Of a stretch of 64,000 bases of DNA, positions 9,558 to 17,651 are shown in pieces (position 1 is the stretch's first letter; each line of letters begins with the position of its first letter). The translations under genes and the position numbers were made by a program. The notes beneath the pieces are model-generated. The model worked only from the letters and a program-made list of their open reading frames with translations, made no database searches and had not been told where the DNA came from. The DNA is from AP-15 sp963724435 (GTDB lineage: Bacteria > Pseudomonadota > Alphaproteobacteria > ATCC43930 > CGMCC-115725): assembly GCA_963724435.1 (NCBI GenBank), contig CAVRUN010000015.1, forward strand, positions 164,096 to 228,095. Reading direction: 5' to 3'.

Positions 9558-9580
9558 CTCTTGTCCTTTCGTGGGTTCGA

Positions 9581-9808
9581 TCAAGCCTGATGTTCGATCG
9601 TGACGGGCATGCGGGGTAACGGCGCCCACCAAATCGGCGATATCACCCAACCATCGGAGTCCGCCCATTCCTCACCGTTCCAGCGGCCGATATCCCATGA
9701 CTCATCGCGCCAAACGAGACAGGGTCCGAAGTGGGCTCCCGGTTTCGTCGGCGCATTATCAATCGGCAACGCCTTCGGGGCGCGGCCTGCGGTGTTGCTG
9801 CTAATCAT
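9581..9808 (-). CDS. Small phage-type protein with WAPLP C-terminal motif
   Basis: A 75-aa protein starting MISSNTAGRAPKALP; the ATG at 9808 is preceded by GGGAGAGG. The C-terminal half carries DIGRWNGEEWADSDGWVISP then WWAPLPRMP. A Trp-rich G-x-W-x-G-x-x-W pattern ending in W-[AM]-P-L-P is seen in small phage proteins resembling DUF551. The protein at 11114-11398 shares this pattern, so the element carries two divergent copies. Function is unknown. It is the last gene of the block and overlaps its upstream neighbour by 8 bases. Confidence 0.6.
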   Translation of the reverse strand: MISSNTAGRAPKALPIDNAPTKPGAHFGPCLVWRDESWDIGRWNGEEWADSDGWVISPIWWAPLPRMPVTIEHQA

Positions 9809-10238
9809 GGCCTCTCTCCCTCGCGAGAACGCCATCCTGGCGTACGGCCGGCAGCAACGCGTCCGGCGGCCGTCCATCTGCATCAGCGGGCACCGCCGCG
9901 GCTATTAACTCATAATTTGGCCCACCGAGGCGCCAGGTGCGAATAGACCAGCGCGTGCCGATCAGCGCCTGGCGCAAGTCACAGACAACCTGACGCCGAC
10001 AGCTATCCGCGTCTGGCTCGCGCGACGGCCACACGGCGGCGGCGATGCGATCGGCGTCAACCGGTTGACCACGATGCTGGTGCAACAGCTCGAAGGCTCG
10101 CCAGACCCGTGGCGTCAGACGGCGCCAGCCGGCGTCGGTCCTTACACTATGGCGAAGCGCATCGATGTCGCGGCCTTGATTGAGCACGCTCTCGTCGACG
10201 CGCGACGCGATATCGGCCGTAGTGCGGAAGCTGATCAT
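9801..10238 (-). CDS. Winged-helix-like DNA-binding protein
   Basis: A 145-aa protein from ATG at 10238, which overlaps the upstream stop by four bases. The central part (LTPRVWRAFELLHQHRGQPV, then IAAAVWPSREPDADSCRRQV and a basic WSIRTWRLGGPNYELI hairpin) looks like the winged-helix fold of OmpR-type C-terminal domains: helix, recognition helix and terminal beta wing. There is no receiver domain. A role in regulating the element is plausible. A longer reading upstream of 10238 overlaps the neighbouring gene and is Arg-rich, so it was rejected. Confidence 0.6.
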   Translation of the reverse strand: MISFRTTADIASRVDESVLNQGRDIDALRHSVRTDAGWRRLTPRVWRAFELLHQHRGQPVDADRIAAAVWPSREPDADSCRRQVVCDLRQALIGTRWSIRTWRLGGPNYELIAAAVPADADGRPPDALLPAVRQDGVLARERGHD

Positions 10239-10507
10239 GGCCGCGGTCCTCCGCCAAGATTGCCTTGCACCGGGTCGGGGTCGAACATGCCGCGTGGCGC
10301 GGGTAGACCGGCGCGGCCGCCGGCGGCGGCGTCGATTGCAACCGTGGCGGCGATTGCCAATGCTCCGATTGTGACCAGCAGCGGCCGCGGGTCCTCGCCG
10401 CGCTCGATGCTCTCTGCGAAAGCAGCCATCCAACGGGCGGCGCGCTTGGGGCTAGGATGCTGGCCGACGATGATCGCCTCGGCCACGATGTCGCCGATCG
10501 CGCTCAT
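10235..10507 (-). CDS. Small membrane protein, unknown
   Basis: A 90-aa protein starting MSAIGDIVAEAIIVGQH, with one hydrophobic segment (LLVTIGALAIAATVAIDAAA, about residues 47-66) followed by a Gly/Pro-rich tail. The start at 10507 overlaps the upstream stop (ATGA) and the end overlaps the next start in the same way, so the three genes are probably translationally coupled. I do not recognise a family. A single-helix membrane protein in a phage module could be a holin, but there is no endolysin gene nearby to support that. Confidence 0.55.
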   Translation of the reverse strand: MSAIGDIVAEAIIVGQHPSPKRAARWMAAFAESIERGEDPRPLLVTIGALAIAATVAIDAAAGGRAGLPAPRGMFDPDPVQGNLGGGPRP

Positions 10508-10806
10508 GGGATCACCACCAGACCAGCCCATACGAGCGCAACCCAGAAGGCAGCGCAGACTACCGCGACGACAACGGCTGCAGCTCGCCGGGTGAGCCGC
10601 TGCTCGGGCACGCGCTCAAACTCGGCCGCCGGGGCACGCACCCGGATACAGCGACCAAGCGGCTCGAAGGATCGCATAGTGCGGAGGAAGGTTTCGCCGC
10701 CGAGTTCGGTAACCTGGTCGACGGTTTCGACGCTGCGCGGTTTATCGGCGCGGCGTATCACATGGTCACCGCGCGCGAACGGCGCGGCTTGCGCATTGTG
10801 GGTCAT
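10504..10806 (-). CDS. Small C-terminally anchored protein, unknown
   Basis: A 100-aa protein from ATG at 10806, preceded by GAGGTAAAC. The N-terminal region (FARGDHVIRRADKPRSVETV) resembles the small beta-barrel proteins of phages that read like a 'ground rules' strand pattern. The C-terminus is one membrane helix (AAAVVVAVVCAAFWVALVWA). No family was recognised. It is linked by ATGA overlap to the next gene, so the pair probably act together. Confidence 0.55.
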   Translation of the reverse strand: MTHNAQAAPFARGDHVIRRADKPRSVETVDQVTELGGETFLRTMRSFEPLGRCIRVRAPAAEFERVPEQRLTRRAAAVVVAVVCAAFWVALVWAGLVVIP

Positions 10807-11113
10807 GTTTACCTCATCTGGCTTTTCAGGCCATTGCCAGGTGCGGCCTGGCGCCGTGGGGCTGAAAACCCGGATGAGTACGGGCGCAGTTATTCGTGCT
10901 GGTTGCCCAGCCTTATGTCCTGTCACCCCACGGCATAGGAACGCCCAATGTCGGGGGCGAGTCGCTCATCGGCGTTTTCAGCGCCAGCGCCATCGTCCCG
11001 CAATCGGCTCGGTTCGTCAAGATCGGGTCATCCCACAGAAATCGATTTTGAAGCCCGTGCAGCGTCGGAAGCGGCCGGGGGTACGACGGTGCCTCGAAAA
11101 GTCGTTTCGCGTA
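10807..11113. other. 307-bp gap in the element operon, no gene seen
   Basis: This is the only sizeable gap within the left half of the minus-strand block. Reading frames exist on both strands but have no ribosome site or protein-like composition. It may hold a promoter for the four distal small genes; no clear -35/-10 pair was found. Confidence 0.4.
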
Positions 11114-11398
11114 TCACCCGGGCACGGCTGCGGGCGGCGCGCCGGGAATTGGCGCCCAGAATTGCGGCGTGATGCCCGTGCCGTCATCTCGAACCCATGC
11201 ATTGCCGGTCCACGCGCCAAGTCGCCATCGCGAACAGGAAATCCGATCGATGGTCCAGAGCAGAATATAACCTGCACTCGGCCACCGCTCGGCGGCGACG
11301 GTCGGCGCCGAGGAGATTGGATAGATCGGTCGCGACGGATCGCCGGCGTCGCCATCGTTGCCGCGACCAAAACTGTTCACCACGGTTGGGTCGGTCAT
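11114..11398 (-). CDS. Small phage-type protein, second copy of the WAPLP family
   Basis: A 94-aa protein starting MTDPTVVNSFGRGND. Its C-terminal half, RLGAWTGNAWVRDDGTGITP then QFWAPIPGAP, has the same G-x-W-x-G-x-x-W ... P-x-[WF]WAP[LI]P spacing as the protein at 9581-9808, though the rest differs. The ATG overlaps the stop of the large 842-aa gene by four bases. The function is unknown. The shared motif suggests a structural role or a common binding partner. Confidence 0.6.
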   Translation of the reverse strand: MTDPTVVNSFGRGNDGDAGDPSRPIYPISSAPTVAAERWPSAGYILLWTIDRISCSRWRLGAWTGNAWVRDDGTGITPQFWAPIPGAPPAAVPG

Positions 11399-13923
11399 TG
11401 TCCGATCGCTCGGGAAGGCGATAGCCAGAAGGTCTGGTGCTGTTGTTGCTGGATCGTGCGCTCCATCCGGCGCACGCTGCCGGGGTTAAGCGCTTCCTGC
11501 ACTTGCCACAGGAACAGATAGTTCAGCGCGGTCCTCAGCCCGAGGATGTTGACGAACGGCGTGTTGTCGAGCAACGCACGGAACAGCTCGGGGGCGATAT
11601 CGTGTTTGCGGGTCGGGTCCTCGGCGCCGGCCTTTAGCCGGTTCCACATGTCGATAACTGTCGACGCCCCCTGGCCGAGCACCGGGCCGAGGATCGTGTC
11701 GGTAACCGGCTGGCCGAACCGCGAATACTCGCCGAACAGGAAATCGCCGAGGATGCCGGCGCCGCCGCCCTGCATTATTGCCGCGGCCCAGGTCTTAGGG
11801 CTCAGCGGATCGCGGGGGTTCCTGCCCTTGACCAGATCCTTCAATGTCATGATGCCATAGCCGAGCACCGTCGCGGCAAGCGCCATCTGGATGATGCCGC
11901 CGGCTGCCGCGAGGCGGGTCTGACCGCCATACCATTCGCGGCCGATCGCCTGCTGGATCAACGCCGTCGGCCAGGTCTTGAACTGCGCCATGAAGCGCCA
12001 GAACTCGCCTTGCGCGGTGCCGGCGCGGGTGTTGCCAAGCCATGCGGCGCGGGTCTGAATATCGGGGGTAACGACCATGTATTCGCTGCGGTCGTTGAAC
12101 ATCGCATAGAGCCGGATCGCGAGATCACGGCGCCAGGCATCGATCTTGCGGGCCTCGACCGGGCCTGGCGGGATGATGCGTTTGTCGATCTGCCCGGTAT
12201 CGAACAGGTGCTGGATCACCTGCGCCTCGGGAATGCGCGTCGTGGCGTAGGGTGTCAGGAACTGGCGGCCGTCGATCTCGGCATGCTCAGGCGCCTGGCG
12301 CAGCAACTCCCACTCGCGATCACCGATCCCGAACAGTCGCAATAACCGGGCGCTTTCGGGTTCGAGCTGATCGAAGCTGCGGTCGAATTGGCGGCCAAGC
12401 ATGCGCGCCATCAATTCCTCGCCGCCCTGGCGTTGATGCTCGAACAGATAGGTTAGCCCCGACCAGTGAAAGAACGTGTTCGCCAGCTTCGACAAGGTAC
12501 CGGGCACGCCATCGTCGATTTGGAACCGGCTGAGCAAATCGCGGTGCGCGCCTTCAAGCCCGGCCAGCAGCTCGTCGGCAACGTCGTTGCGGCCGGGTTT
12601 GAGTGAGGTGATGAAATTGCCGTAGCGCTCGAACAGATTTGCGCCCTGGTAGCGCAATTCAGCCGCCTTAGTTGCCCCGAACGACAGATGGGTGAACGCC
12701 ACCAGCCCGAGCTTCGCCATGCTTTCGACCACGCGGGCGGTGCTGCCGATCTTCGCCCATAGCCGATTGACCGGCATGTTGGCGGTACCGTCGAGAAAGT
12801 CGAAGCGGTTGCGCAGGCCAGGTTCCGCGTTCTGTAGTCGCAACACTGTCTCCGGATCGCGGTTGCGCAAGTTCTCCTTTAGCCAGCGAAGATCGGCATC
12901 GAACTCGGCGCGCGGGTTCGTGCCGAAATGGTTCATCAGCGCGGTCGCGCGTGCGGAGCTGTCGAGATTATTGATCACGTTCTCGGCGACGGTGCCGCGG
13001 CCGAATTGCTGGTGGTAGTCGAGCCAGGAATCGGCATCGCGGAAATGCAGCACGCGGTCTTGGCTGAGGCGCTTGGCAAGGTTGCCGGGTCCAGTGAAGG
13101 CCGGGTCCTTAAAGCCCTGCATGCCTTCATGGGTCAGATGCACACCGGTAACCAGCGCGTGCCAGACGTTATTCAGAAAGTCGTCGGCTTCCTTGGTGCC
13201 GGGACCGCCGACATAGTCAAAGGTCTCGTCGGCCAACAGCGGCTTGATTACTTGCTTCCAGGGATCCGCGCCGGCACGCCTAATCTTGTCCATGTCATGG
13301 CTGGTGCGAGTGATATAGCCGCTGTAGTCGCCGATCGCCGCGCCGGCGCGGTTTGCTGCTCGCTTCGCCGCGTTCTGATACTTGTGCACGATGCGGGCAA
13401 TGGTCAGCGCCTCGGCCGAGCCGGAAACGCCGGGGTTGCCGGCATCGCCCTTCGAAAGCTCGAACAGCTCGCGCGTCCACTCGCGCTCCAACGCGCCGGC
13501 GCGAACAGACTGGAATAATCCGGCCCGCTGCAGGTCGCGGGTCATCCCCGCGACGTAGGCGCGCGACCGCGCTTTCCACTCGGCCTGTGCCGAAAACCGG
13601 CCGCCCTCGATGGGCGTATTGACCCCATGAATTTCGGCCTTGAAGCCGAGCACGGGGTCGCCGGCGGCCGTGATCCGCTGGCGGCGGCCGATGCGGTTGC
13701 GCATATTGATCAGCGCATTGCGCCGCTCAAGCGCGGATGTCTTGCGCGCTTCCTCGGCGAGGCTTTCGGCGGCAAGCCGCAACCCCTCGGAGTTGAGCGC
13801 TCCCAATGGCGAGGCGCGCTTTGCCCGGCGCAGGACGGTATCGAGGATTTGCTCGACCTCATCGTCGGACAGCTTTCCGCCCGCCGCCGTGCGGATCTCC
13901 GCGATGCAATCTTGATAGCTCAT
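11395..13923 (-). CDS. Large phage virion-like (internal/ejection) protein
   Basis: An 842-aa protein, the largest in the element. The N-terminal 200 residues are charged and helical (SYQDCIAEIRTAAGGKLSDD onward). The C-terminal part has FMAQFKTWPTALIQQAIGRE, then a hydrophobic stretch (IIQMALAATVLGYGIMTLKD) and AIMQGGGAGILGDFLFGEYS. It ends NYLFLWQVQEALNPG and ERTIQQQQHQTFWLSPS. This C-terminal pattern is familiar from large proteins of podovirus-type prophages annotated as internal virion proteins, and from 'large polyvalent protein' domains that travel with injected DNA. That assignment is from memory of the family and not proven. It starts two bases after the 127-aa gene. Confidence 0.65.
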   Translation of the reverse strand: MSYQDCIAEIRTAAGGKLSDDEVEQILDTVLRRAKRASPLGALNSEGLRLAAESLAEEARKTSALERRNALINMRNRIGRRQRITAAGDPVLGFKAEIHGVNTPIEGGRFSAQAEWKARSRAYVAGMTRDLQRAGLFQSVRAGALEREWTRELFELSKGDAGNPGVSGSAEALTIARIVHKYQNAAKRAANRAGAAIGDYSGYITRTSHDMDKIRRAGADPWKQVIKPLLADETFDYVGGPGTKEADDFLNNVWHALVTGVHLTHEGMQGFKDPAFTGPGNLAKRLSQDRVLHFRDADSWLDYHQQFGRGTVAENVINNLDSSARATALMNHFGTNPRAEFDADLRWLKENLRNRDPETVLRLQNAEPGLRNRFDFLDGTANMPVNRLWAKIGSTARVVESMAKLGLVAFTHLSFGATKAAELRYQGANLFERYGNFITSLKPGRNDVADELLAGLEGAHRDLLSRFQIDDGVPGTLSKLANTFFHWSGLTYLFEHQRQGGEELMARMLGRQFDRSFDQLEPESARLLRLFGIGDREWELLRQAPEHAEIDGRQFLTPYATTRIPEAQVIQHLFDTGQIDKRIIPPGPVEARKIDAWRRDLAIRLYAMFNDRSEYMVVTPDIQTRAAWLGNTRAGTAQGEFWRFMAQFKTWPTALIQQAIGREWYGGQTRLAAAGGIIQMALAATVLGYGIMTLKDLVKGRNPRDPLSPKTWAAAIMQGGGAGILGDFLFGEYSRFGQPVTDTILGPVLGQGASTVIDMWNRLKAGAEDPTRKHDIAPELFRALLDNTPFVNILGLRTALNYLFLWQVQEALNPGSVRRMERTIQQQQHQTFWLSPSRAIGQ

Positions 13924-13925
13924 AT

Positions 13926-14309
13926 TTAGCTCCGGGACGCGCGCCTGACGGCTAGCCGATCAACCTTGCGCGTTTCCTTGTGAGGGAAGCCGCCCGGCTC
14001 GGCCGGGAGACCGCCGGCGGTGGACTTGCCATCTGCCGCCGGCGCGTTCACCGCTCGGGCATTCTCACGGATCATGACCTCGGCGCCGGCGCGGATCAGC
14101 CGCGCCACGGCGTTGCCTTCCCCGAGCTGGCGATCAATGCGGGCGATTTCGTCGACAAGCGCCGGATCGGCGGACAGCTCGGCCTCGAGTATGGCGGTTT
14201 GCTGCGCGACGAGCTCGTTGACGTCGAGTGCCTCGACGTCCTCGATCGCCGGCGACGGCTCTTCCCGCAACGGCCAAAAAGGACCGTAAACGACGTTGTC
14301 TCTGCTCAT
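13926..14309 (-). CDS. Hypothetical element protein
   Basis: A 127-aa acidic N-terminal protein (EEPSPAIEDVEALDVNELVA) with a predicted helix (IARIDRQLGEGNAVARLIRA) and a basic tail (KVDRLAVRRASRS). No family was recognised. It is coupled by an ATGA overlap to the gene before it and ends two bases before the 842-aa gene, so it is probably an accessory to the virion-like module. Confidence 0.55.
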   Translation of the reverse strand: MSRDNVVYGPFWPLREEPSPAIEDVEALDVNELVAQQTAILEAELSADPALVDEIARIDRQLGEGNAVARLIRAGAEVMIRENARAVNAPAADGKSTAGGLPAEPGGFPHKETRKVDRLAVRRASRS

Positions 14310-14554
14310 GCCGACTCTTCAGGCTCTATCAAATTGCCCGGTTGGCGCCGCCAACGTTCGAATTCAACCCAAAGCGGATCGGCCTTATTGCGGACGATCA
14401 ACACCGGGTCGACCCACAGCAAAACCGCGGCGCCATTACCTAACACCCGGTAGCGACGGCGCGGGCGTTCGCCGGGCGGGATTGGCGGTGGTCGATTGCG
14501 TGTAAATCCCGCGCTCAGTGGCTCCTTTGTGGGTAGCCGCTCGGTTGGTGGCAT
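14306..14554 (-). CDS. Hypothetical small basic protein
   Basis: An 82-aa protein from ATG at 14554: MPPTERLPTKEPLSAGFTRN, then a Pro/Arg-rich segment and RYRVLGNGAAVLLWVDPVLI with LWVEFERWRRQPGNLIEP. The C-terminal half looks like a small beta fold. The start lies inside the 3' end of the 334-aa gene (11-base overlap including stop). An upstream start at 14644 was rejected because it would overlap far more. Function unknown. Confidence 0.5.
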   Translation of the reverse strand: MPPTERLPTKEPLSAGFTRNRPPPIPPGERPRRRYRVLGNGAAVLLWVDPVLIVRNKADPLWVEFERWRRQPGNLIEPEESA

Positions 14555-14564
14555 CTGACGAAGG

Positions 14565-15569
14565 CTACGCCGCCTCGGGTGCGCCAGCGGCTGGGCCGGT
14601 GCTGCCACCGGTGTCGGCATTGATACCGGCGGCCGGACCGCCATTGGCGGCAGCGTCAGGGCCGAACATTTGGGACAGCTTGGCTGCGCGCTGGCTTGGG
14701 TTCAGTCCCTCAAGGTTTTTGCGCAAAGCGGCGGCCTCGAACGGTGCGGCTTTGCGTGCTGGCGCTGCCGCCCTCAACGCCTCAATGGTCACCGGCGGTG
14801 AAATGACGCTGTCGCGGACTGGCGCCCCACTGGCGGAGCCCTCGTTGCCTTCACCGGCAATAATCCGGTTGACCGCCAATAATTGGTCGACCGCCTCTTT
14901 GCGGATGCGAATGTGCGGTGAGTGATACCGCGCCTGAAATTCGGGGTCGCGCATCAACGCGGTGCGCTGCGCCAGCGCGGCGGCACGTTGGGGGTTATCT
15001 GCCATTGCGGTTCCTTGCCCGGCGTCTGGCGCCGTCGTTGGATCATTGGCGAACATCACGCCGGTGTCGGCGGCCTTCTCAGACGCCTCGACCAATTGGT
15101 CGACCTCGTTGCGGACGCGGTCGGCAACATCGTTCTCGAAGTCGGCCGGATCGCGCAGCCGCGCGTAATGGACCAGACTTTCAAGTTCGTGGGGCAGCAG
15201 CGCGGCGGCTGGCAGATCGTTGCGCTCGCGCAATGCAAACCCCTGCATTGCGGCACTCACTGGCTCGGTCCACATGGCGGGTTCGCCCGCGGTGGTCTGC
15301 GGGTGGTCTGCCTCGAAATGCGCGGTCAACCGAAGGAGAGTTTGAGCCTCGCCTTGCCAGGCAGGATCAAGCAGCGCGGCACGGGTTTGGCGATGGCTCA
15401 TCGCCCATTGGCGCAAGCTTCGGGCTTCGCCGCGGGTCATGACCGCGCCGTATTTGAAGGCTGGACCGGGCGGCAGCCCTGCCGCCACCGCGGCCGGATA
15501 GAGTTCGTCCTCGATGCGCCGGATCAATCGGATCGCTAGCGCGGCCCGCGGTTCAAGCGGCTTCGCCAC
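14565..15569 (-). CDS. Hypothetical element protein, 334 aa
   Basis: The frame opens with GTG just after the stop of the coiled-coil gene. Residues 1-170 are mostly helical (LAIRLIRRIEDELYPAAVAA; MTRGEARSLRQWAMSHRQTR). Residues 185-250 contain PQRAAALAQRTALMRDPEFQ and HIRIRKEAVDQLLAVNRIIA. The last 60 residues are Gly/Ala/Pro-rich and probably disordered. No catalytic motif is seen. The Ala-rich helical make-up and position before the 842-aa gene would suit a scaffolding or internal virion role; this is inference. Confidence 0.55.
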   Translation of the reverse strand: MAKPLEPRAALAIRLIRRIEDELYPAAVAAGLPPGPAFKYGAVMTRGEARSLRQWAMSHRQTRAALLDPAWQGEAQTLLRLTAHFEADHPQTTAGEPAMWTEPVSAAMQGFALRERNDLPAAALLPHELESLVHYARLRDPADFENDVADRVRNEVDQLVEASEKAADTGVMFANDPTTAPDAGQGTAMADNPQRAAALAQRTALMRDPEFQARYHSPHIRIRKEAVDQLLAVNRIIAGEGNEGSASGAPVRDSVISPPVTIEALRAAAPARKAAPFEAAALRKNLEGLNPSQRAAKLSQMFGPDAAANGGPAAGINADTGGSTGPAAGAPEAA

Positions 15570-15571
15570 CG

Positions 15572-16438
15572 TCAGGCCGCCGCCAATTCGGCGGGTATTA
15601 GGGCCACGCCACCGTCGACGGCGGCGGCTACTTGCATGCCCGCGCCGGCAACCGTTAGGGCGCGTTCCGCCTGGGCGCGGTCAGCGAAGGCTCTCGCCAC
15701 TGGGACCAGCATAAACACGCCGCCGGCGAGACCGACGATCACGGTCTTGTCGCCGCGCTCGGCGCGCCGGTCTTGCGCGGCATGGGCGGCCTCCAGTCCC
15801 TCGACATAGGGGCAAACGTCATCCAGCACCAACTGCTCGGCCTCGCTCATGGTTCGCCGGGCGGCGGCGCCGACGAAGGGTGAGGCGATGCCAAGAAGGC
15901 TGTTCCTGACGGTCAATGGTTCCGCAGGGTTAAGCGCGAACAGCGGAGCAAGCCCGGCCTGCAACCGCGCGACGAGCGCGCCAAATGACAGTGGACCTTG
16001 AGCGGCCGAAAGCCCGAATGCCGCATTGATCGCCTCGCCGTTCTCGCGCAACAGACCGACGTTTCGGGCGATTTGTGCTCCGCTCTGCTGGGTCTCAGCC
16101 ATTAGCCGTTCCCGCTGTGCGCGCAGTGCGGCGATCAACTTCGGCCTGTCTTTGGCCTCGCGAGACACCTGTTCGGCCGCGGCTGTCATTTCAGCGCTTG
16201 CGGCTGTGACGATCGCGTGCAACTCCCGGCGGCGGCGGCCGACCGTGGCTAGCTCGTTTTCGATCGCCTTGCCGCGATCTGCGGCGCCGTCGATGCCATC
16301 GAGGCGGCTGCGGGTCTCGATCGTCAGTTGGCGTTCCAATGCCGCGGCGCGCTTCGTCAGCGCTGCGTCTTCGGCATTGGCTTCACGGATGCGGTCGATC
16401 GGCTCGCCTGCAAACCGCCCGCGCAATCTGTCAAACAT
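15572..16438 (-). CDS. Coiled-coil protein, unknown
   Basis: A 288-aa protein from ATG at 16438, preceded by GGGAGTGA. Residues 20-130 form a long charged helical region (AALTKRAAALERQLTIETRS; IENELATVGRRRRELHAIV; QVSREAKDRPKLIAALRAQR) typical of coiled coil. The C-terminal 120 residues are Ala/Val/Gly-rich with one or two hydrophobic stretches (TVIVGLAGGVFMLVPVARAF). A slightly longer TTG reading exists. It starts five bases after the corrected end of the secreted-protein gene. Function unknown; membrane association is possible. Confidence 0.55.
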   Translation of the reverse strand: MFDRLRGRFAGEPIDRIREANAEDAALTKRAAALERQLTIETRSRLDGIDGAADRGKAIENELATVGRRRRELHAIVTAASAEMTAAAEQVSREAKDRPKLIAALRAQRERLMAETQQSGAQIARNVGLLRENGEAINAAFGLSAAQGPLSFGALVARLQAGLAPLFALNPAEPLTVRNSLLGIASPFVGAAARRTMSEAEQLVLDDVCPYVEGLEAAHAAQDRRAERGDKTVIVGLAGGVFMLVPVARAFADRAQAERALTVAGAGMQVAAAVDGGVALIPAELAAA

Positions 16439-16443
16439 CCGCT

Positions 16444-16822
16444 TCACTCCCAAAAGATCGTTGCTGGCGAGCCGAGCCCGCTATTCGCCGAGATGCAGTT
16501 CAACGCATCGTGGATCGTCACGTTGGGCGGGGCGGCGATCGTGACCCGATGCTCGGGGTTGCTCGTCGCATACGGTGCGACCGTGATCGAGCCGGCAGTG
16601 TTGAGCGCTGCGGCGGCCCCGAGCCGGCATGCGATTTTGTCGGTTGTCGAACTCGTTGTCGATGATGATCAGCCGAATGCCAGGCCCGGCACTGGCTGCG
16701 ACGACCTCCGCGGACGTGTTCGTGAGCGTCGCCGCGACGACGCCACCAGCTTGCGCTAGTCCCGGAAATGCAACGAGACCCAATAGCCCGCCGCCGGCAA
16801 GGATGCGTGGCGCGCTGAGCAT
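16444..16822 (-). pseudogene. Small secreted protein with a one-base frameshift
   Basis: From ATG at 16822 there is a clear signal peptide (RILAGGGLLGLVAFPGLAQA), then VAATLTNTSAEVVAASAGPG and IRLIIIDNEFDN. In the plain frame the sequence then turns into an Arg/His-rich tail ending at 16481. Shifting by one base near 16645 gives a protein-like continuation: DKIACRLGAAAALNTAGSIT, VAPYATSNPEHRVTIAAPPN and a stop at 16444, five bases before the next start. This corrected end fits the tight spacing of the operon, so I regard the frameshift as a mutation or error. Confidence 0.6.
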
Positions 16823-16824
16823 CG

Positions 16825-17031
16825 CTAAGCTGCCCGCTGTGGCGGCACGTGGCTGGCGTGATAGCGGCAAAGGCCGCGATCAGCGGCCGGTGACCCGCAT
16901 CCGTGGATCGCGCACAACACGAGCGGTGCCTCGGGGACAAGATTTCCCTCGCGGTGCCAGGGGCAGAAATGATGCCCGCCAATCGTGCGGGTCGCCTGCA
17001 AGGTGCAGTTCACCGCTTCACATTTTTCCAT
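16825..17031 (-). CDS. Small Cys/His-rich protein
   Basis: A 68-aa protein from ATG at 17031, with GGGGGAACA directly before it. The metal-binding look comes from two similar blocks: C-x4-C then HHFCPWHREG, and CAIHGC then GLCRYHASH. Each offers two Cys and two His, suggesting two small zinc sites. The repeated C...C...C-x2-H order implies an internal duplication. No named family was recognised. It lies between the AlpA-like regulator and the secreted-protein gene. Confidence 0.55.
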   Translation of the reverse strand: MEKCEAVNCTLQATRTIGGHHFCPWHREGNLVPEAPLVLCAIHGCGSPAADRGLCRYHASHVPPQRAA

Positions 17032-17039
17032 TGTTCCCC

Positions 17040-17243
17040 CTAAGCCGCTGCGCGCGGCGCATTCCCGTCGCGCTGGGCGAGCCATTGGCCGACCTCGGAT
17101 GCTCGCCAGCCGCTGCGGCGATCTGGACGGCGCTGATGCTGTGGGAACTCCCCCGCCGCCTCCAGCCGTGCTAGGTGACGTGCGGAATAGCGAATCCCCC
17201 GTTCCCACAATTCACCGTAAGACAGTAAGCGATCATCGGTCAT
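17040..17243 (-). CDS. AlpA/MerR-like helix-turn-helix regulator
   Basis: A 67-aa protein, MTDDRLLSYGELWERGIRYS, with ARHLARLEAAGEFPQHQRRP and a wing-like WRASEVGQWLAQRDG. This is the compact excisionase/AlpA fold: a helix-turn-helix followed by a hairpin with a conserved GW and a short C-terminal helix. Such proteins switch on phage or satellite excision genes. It is the first gene after a 400-bp non-coding stretch, so the promoter for the virion-like module may lie just upstream in the AT-rich 17244-17320. Confidence 0.75.
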   Translation of the reverse strand: MTDDRLLSYGELWERGIRYSARHLARLEAAGEFPQHQRRPDRRSGWRASEVGQWLAQRDGNAPRAAA

Positions 17244-17651
17244 GTCCGACAGTATATCGCAACGCCATCATAAAAACCTACAGGTAAATAACGGGTCTAT
17301 ATACTTACTTTATTAGCTTCGCTGGCCTTCGTTATTCGTCGCCTGCCTTCATTCTGGTTCATCCATTCTCCGCGATCCTTGCACCCGCGCCCGCCATCCC
17401 CGGCTCTTTTCGGTTTCGACCGCGAAGAACCGAAACTCCCAGGAGGGCACCAAAGCACACTGCCAGGGGTACGAGTGGCGACGCGGCGCGAAAACCGGGG
17501 TACCCCCCCGCCGATCGCCCGCTGGCGGAAATCGCCCGACAGCGGCGGCCTAGTCGAGGTGCTGACGTGGGATGGCACGTGGTCATTGCCGGTGTTGTAG
17601 TACTAACATGCTGTGTTAATTGTCCTTTCGGAGGATACACCTTCCGCCAAA
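17244..17651. other. Non-coding, AT-rich at one end; probable promoter region
   Basis: About 400 bases with no convincing gene. The part next to the AlpA-like gene is AT-rich (TAACGGGTCTATATACTTAC around 17288-17307) and could carry a minus-strand promoter. A minus-strand frame at 17359-17586 has one hydrophobic stretch but no ribosome site, so it is not listed as a gene. Confidence 0.4.

Noticed and set aside
10504..10507. A holin assignment for the small membrane protein at 10235-10507
   Set aside because: A single helix alone is insufficient, and no endolysin or spanin gene was found in the element.
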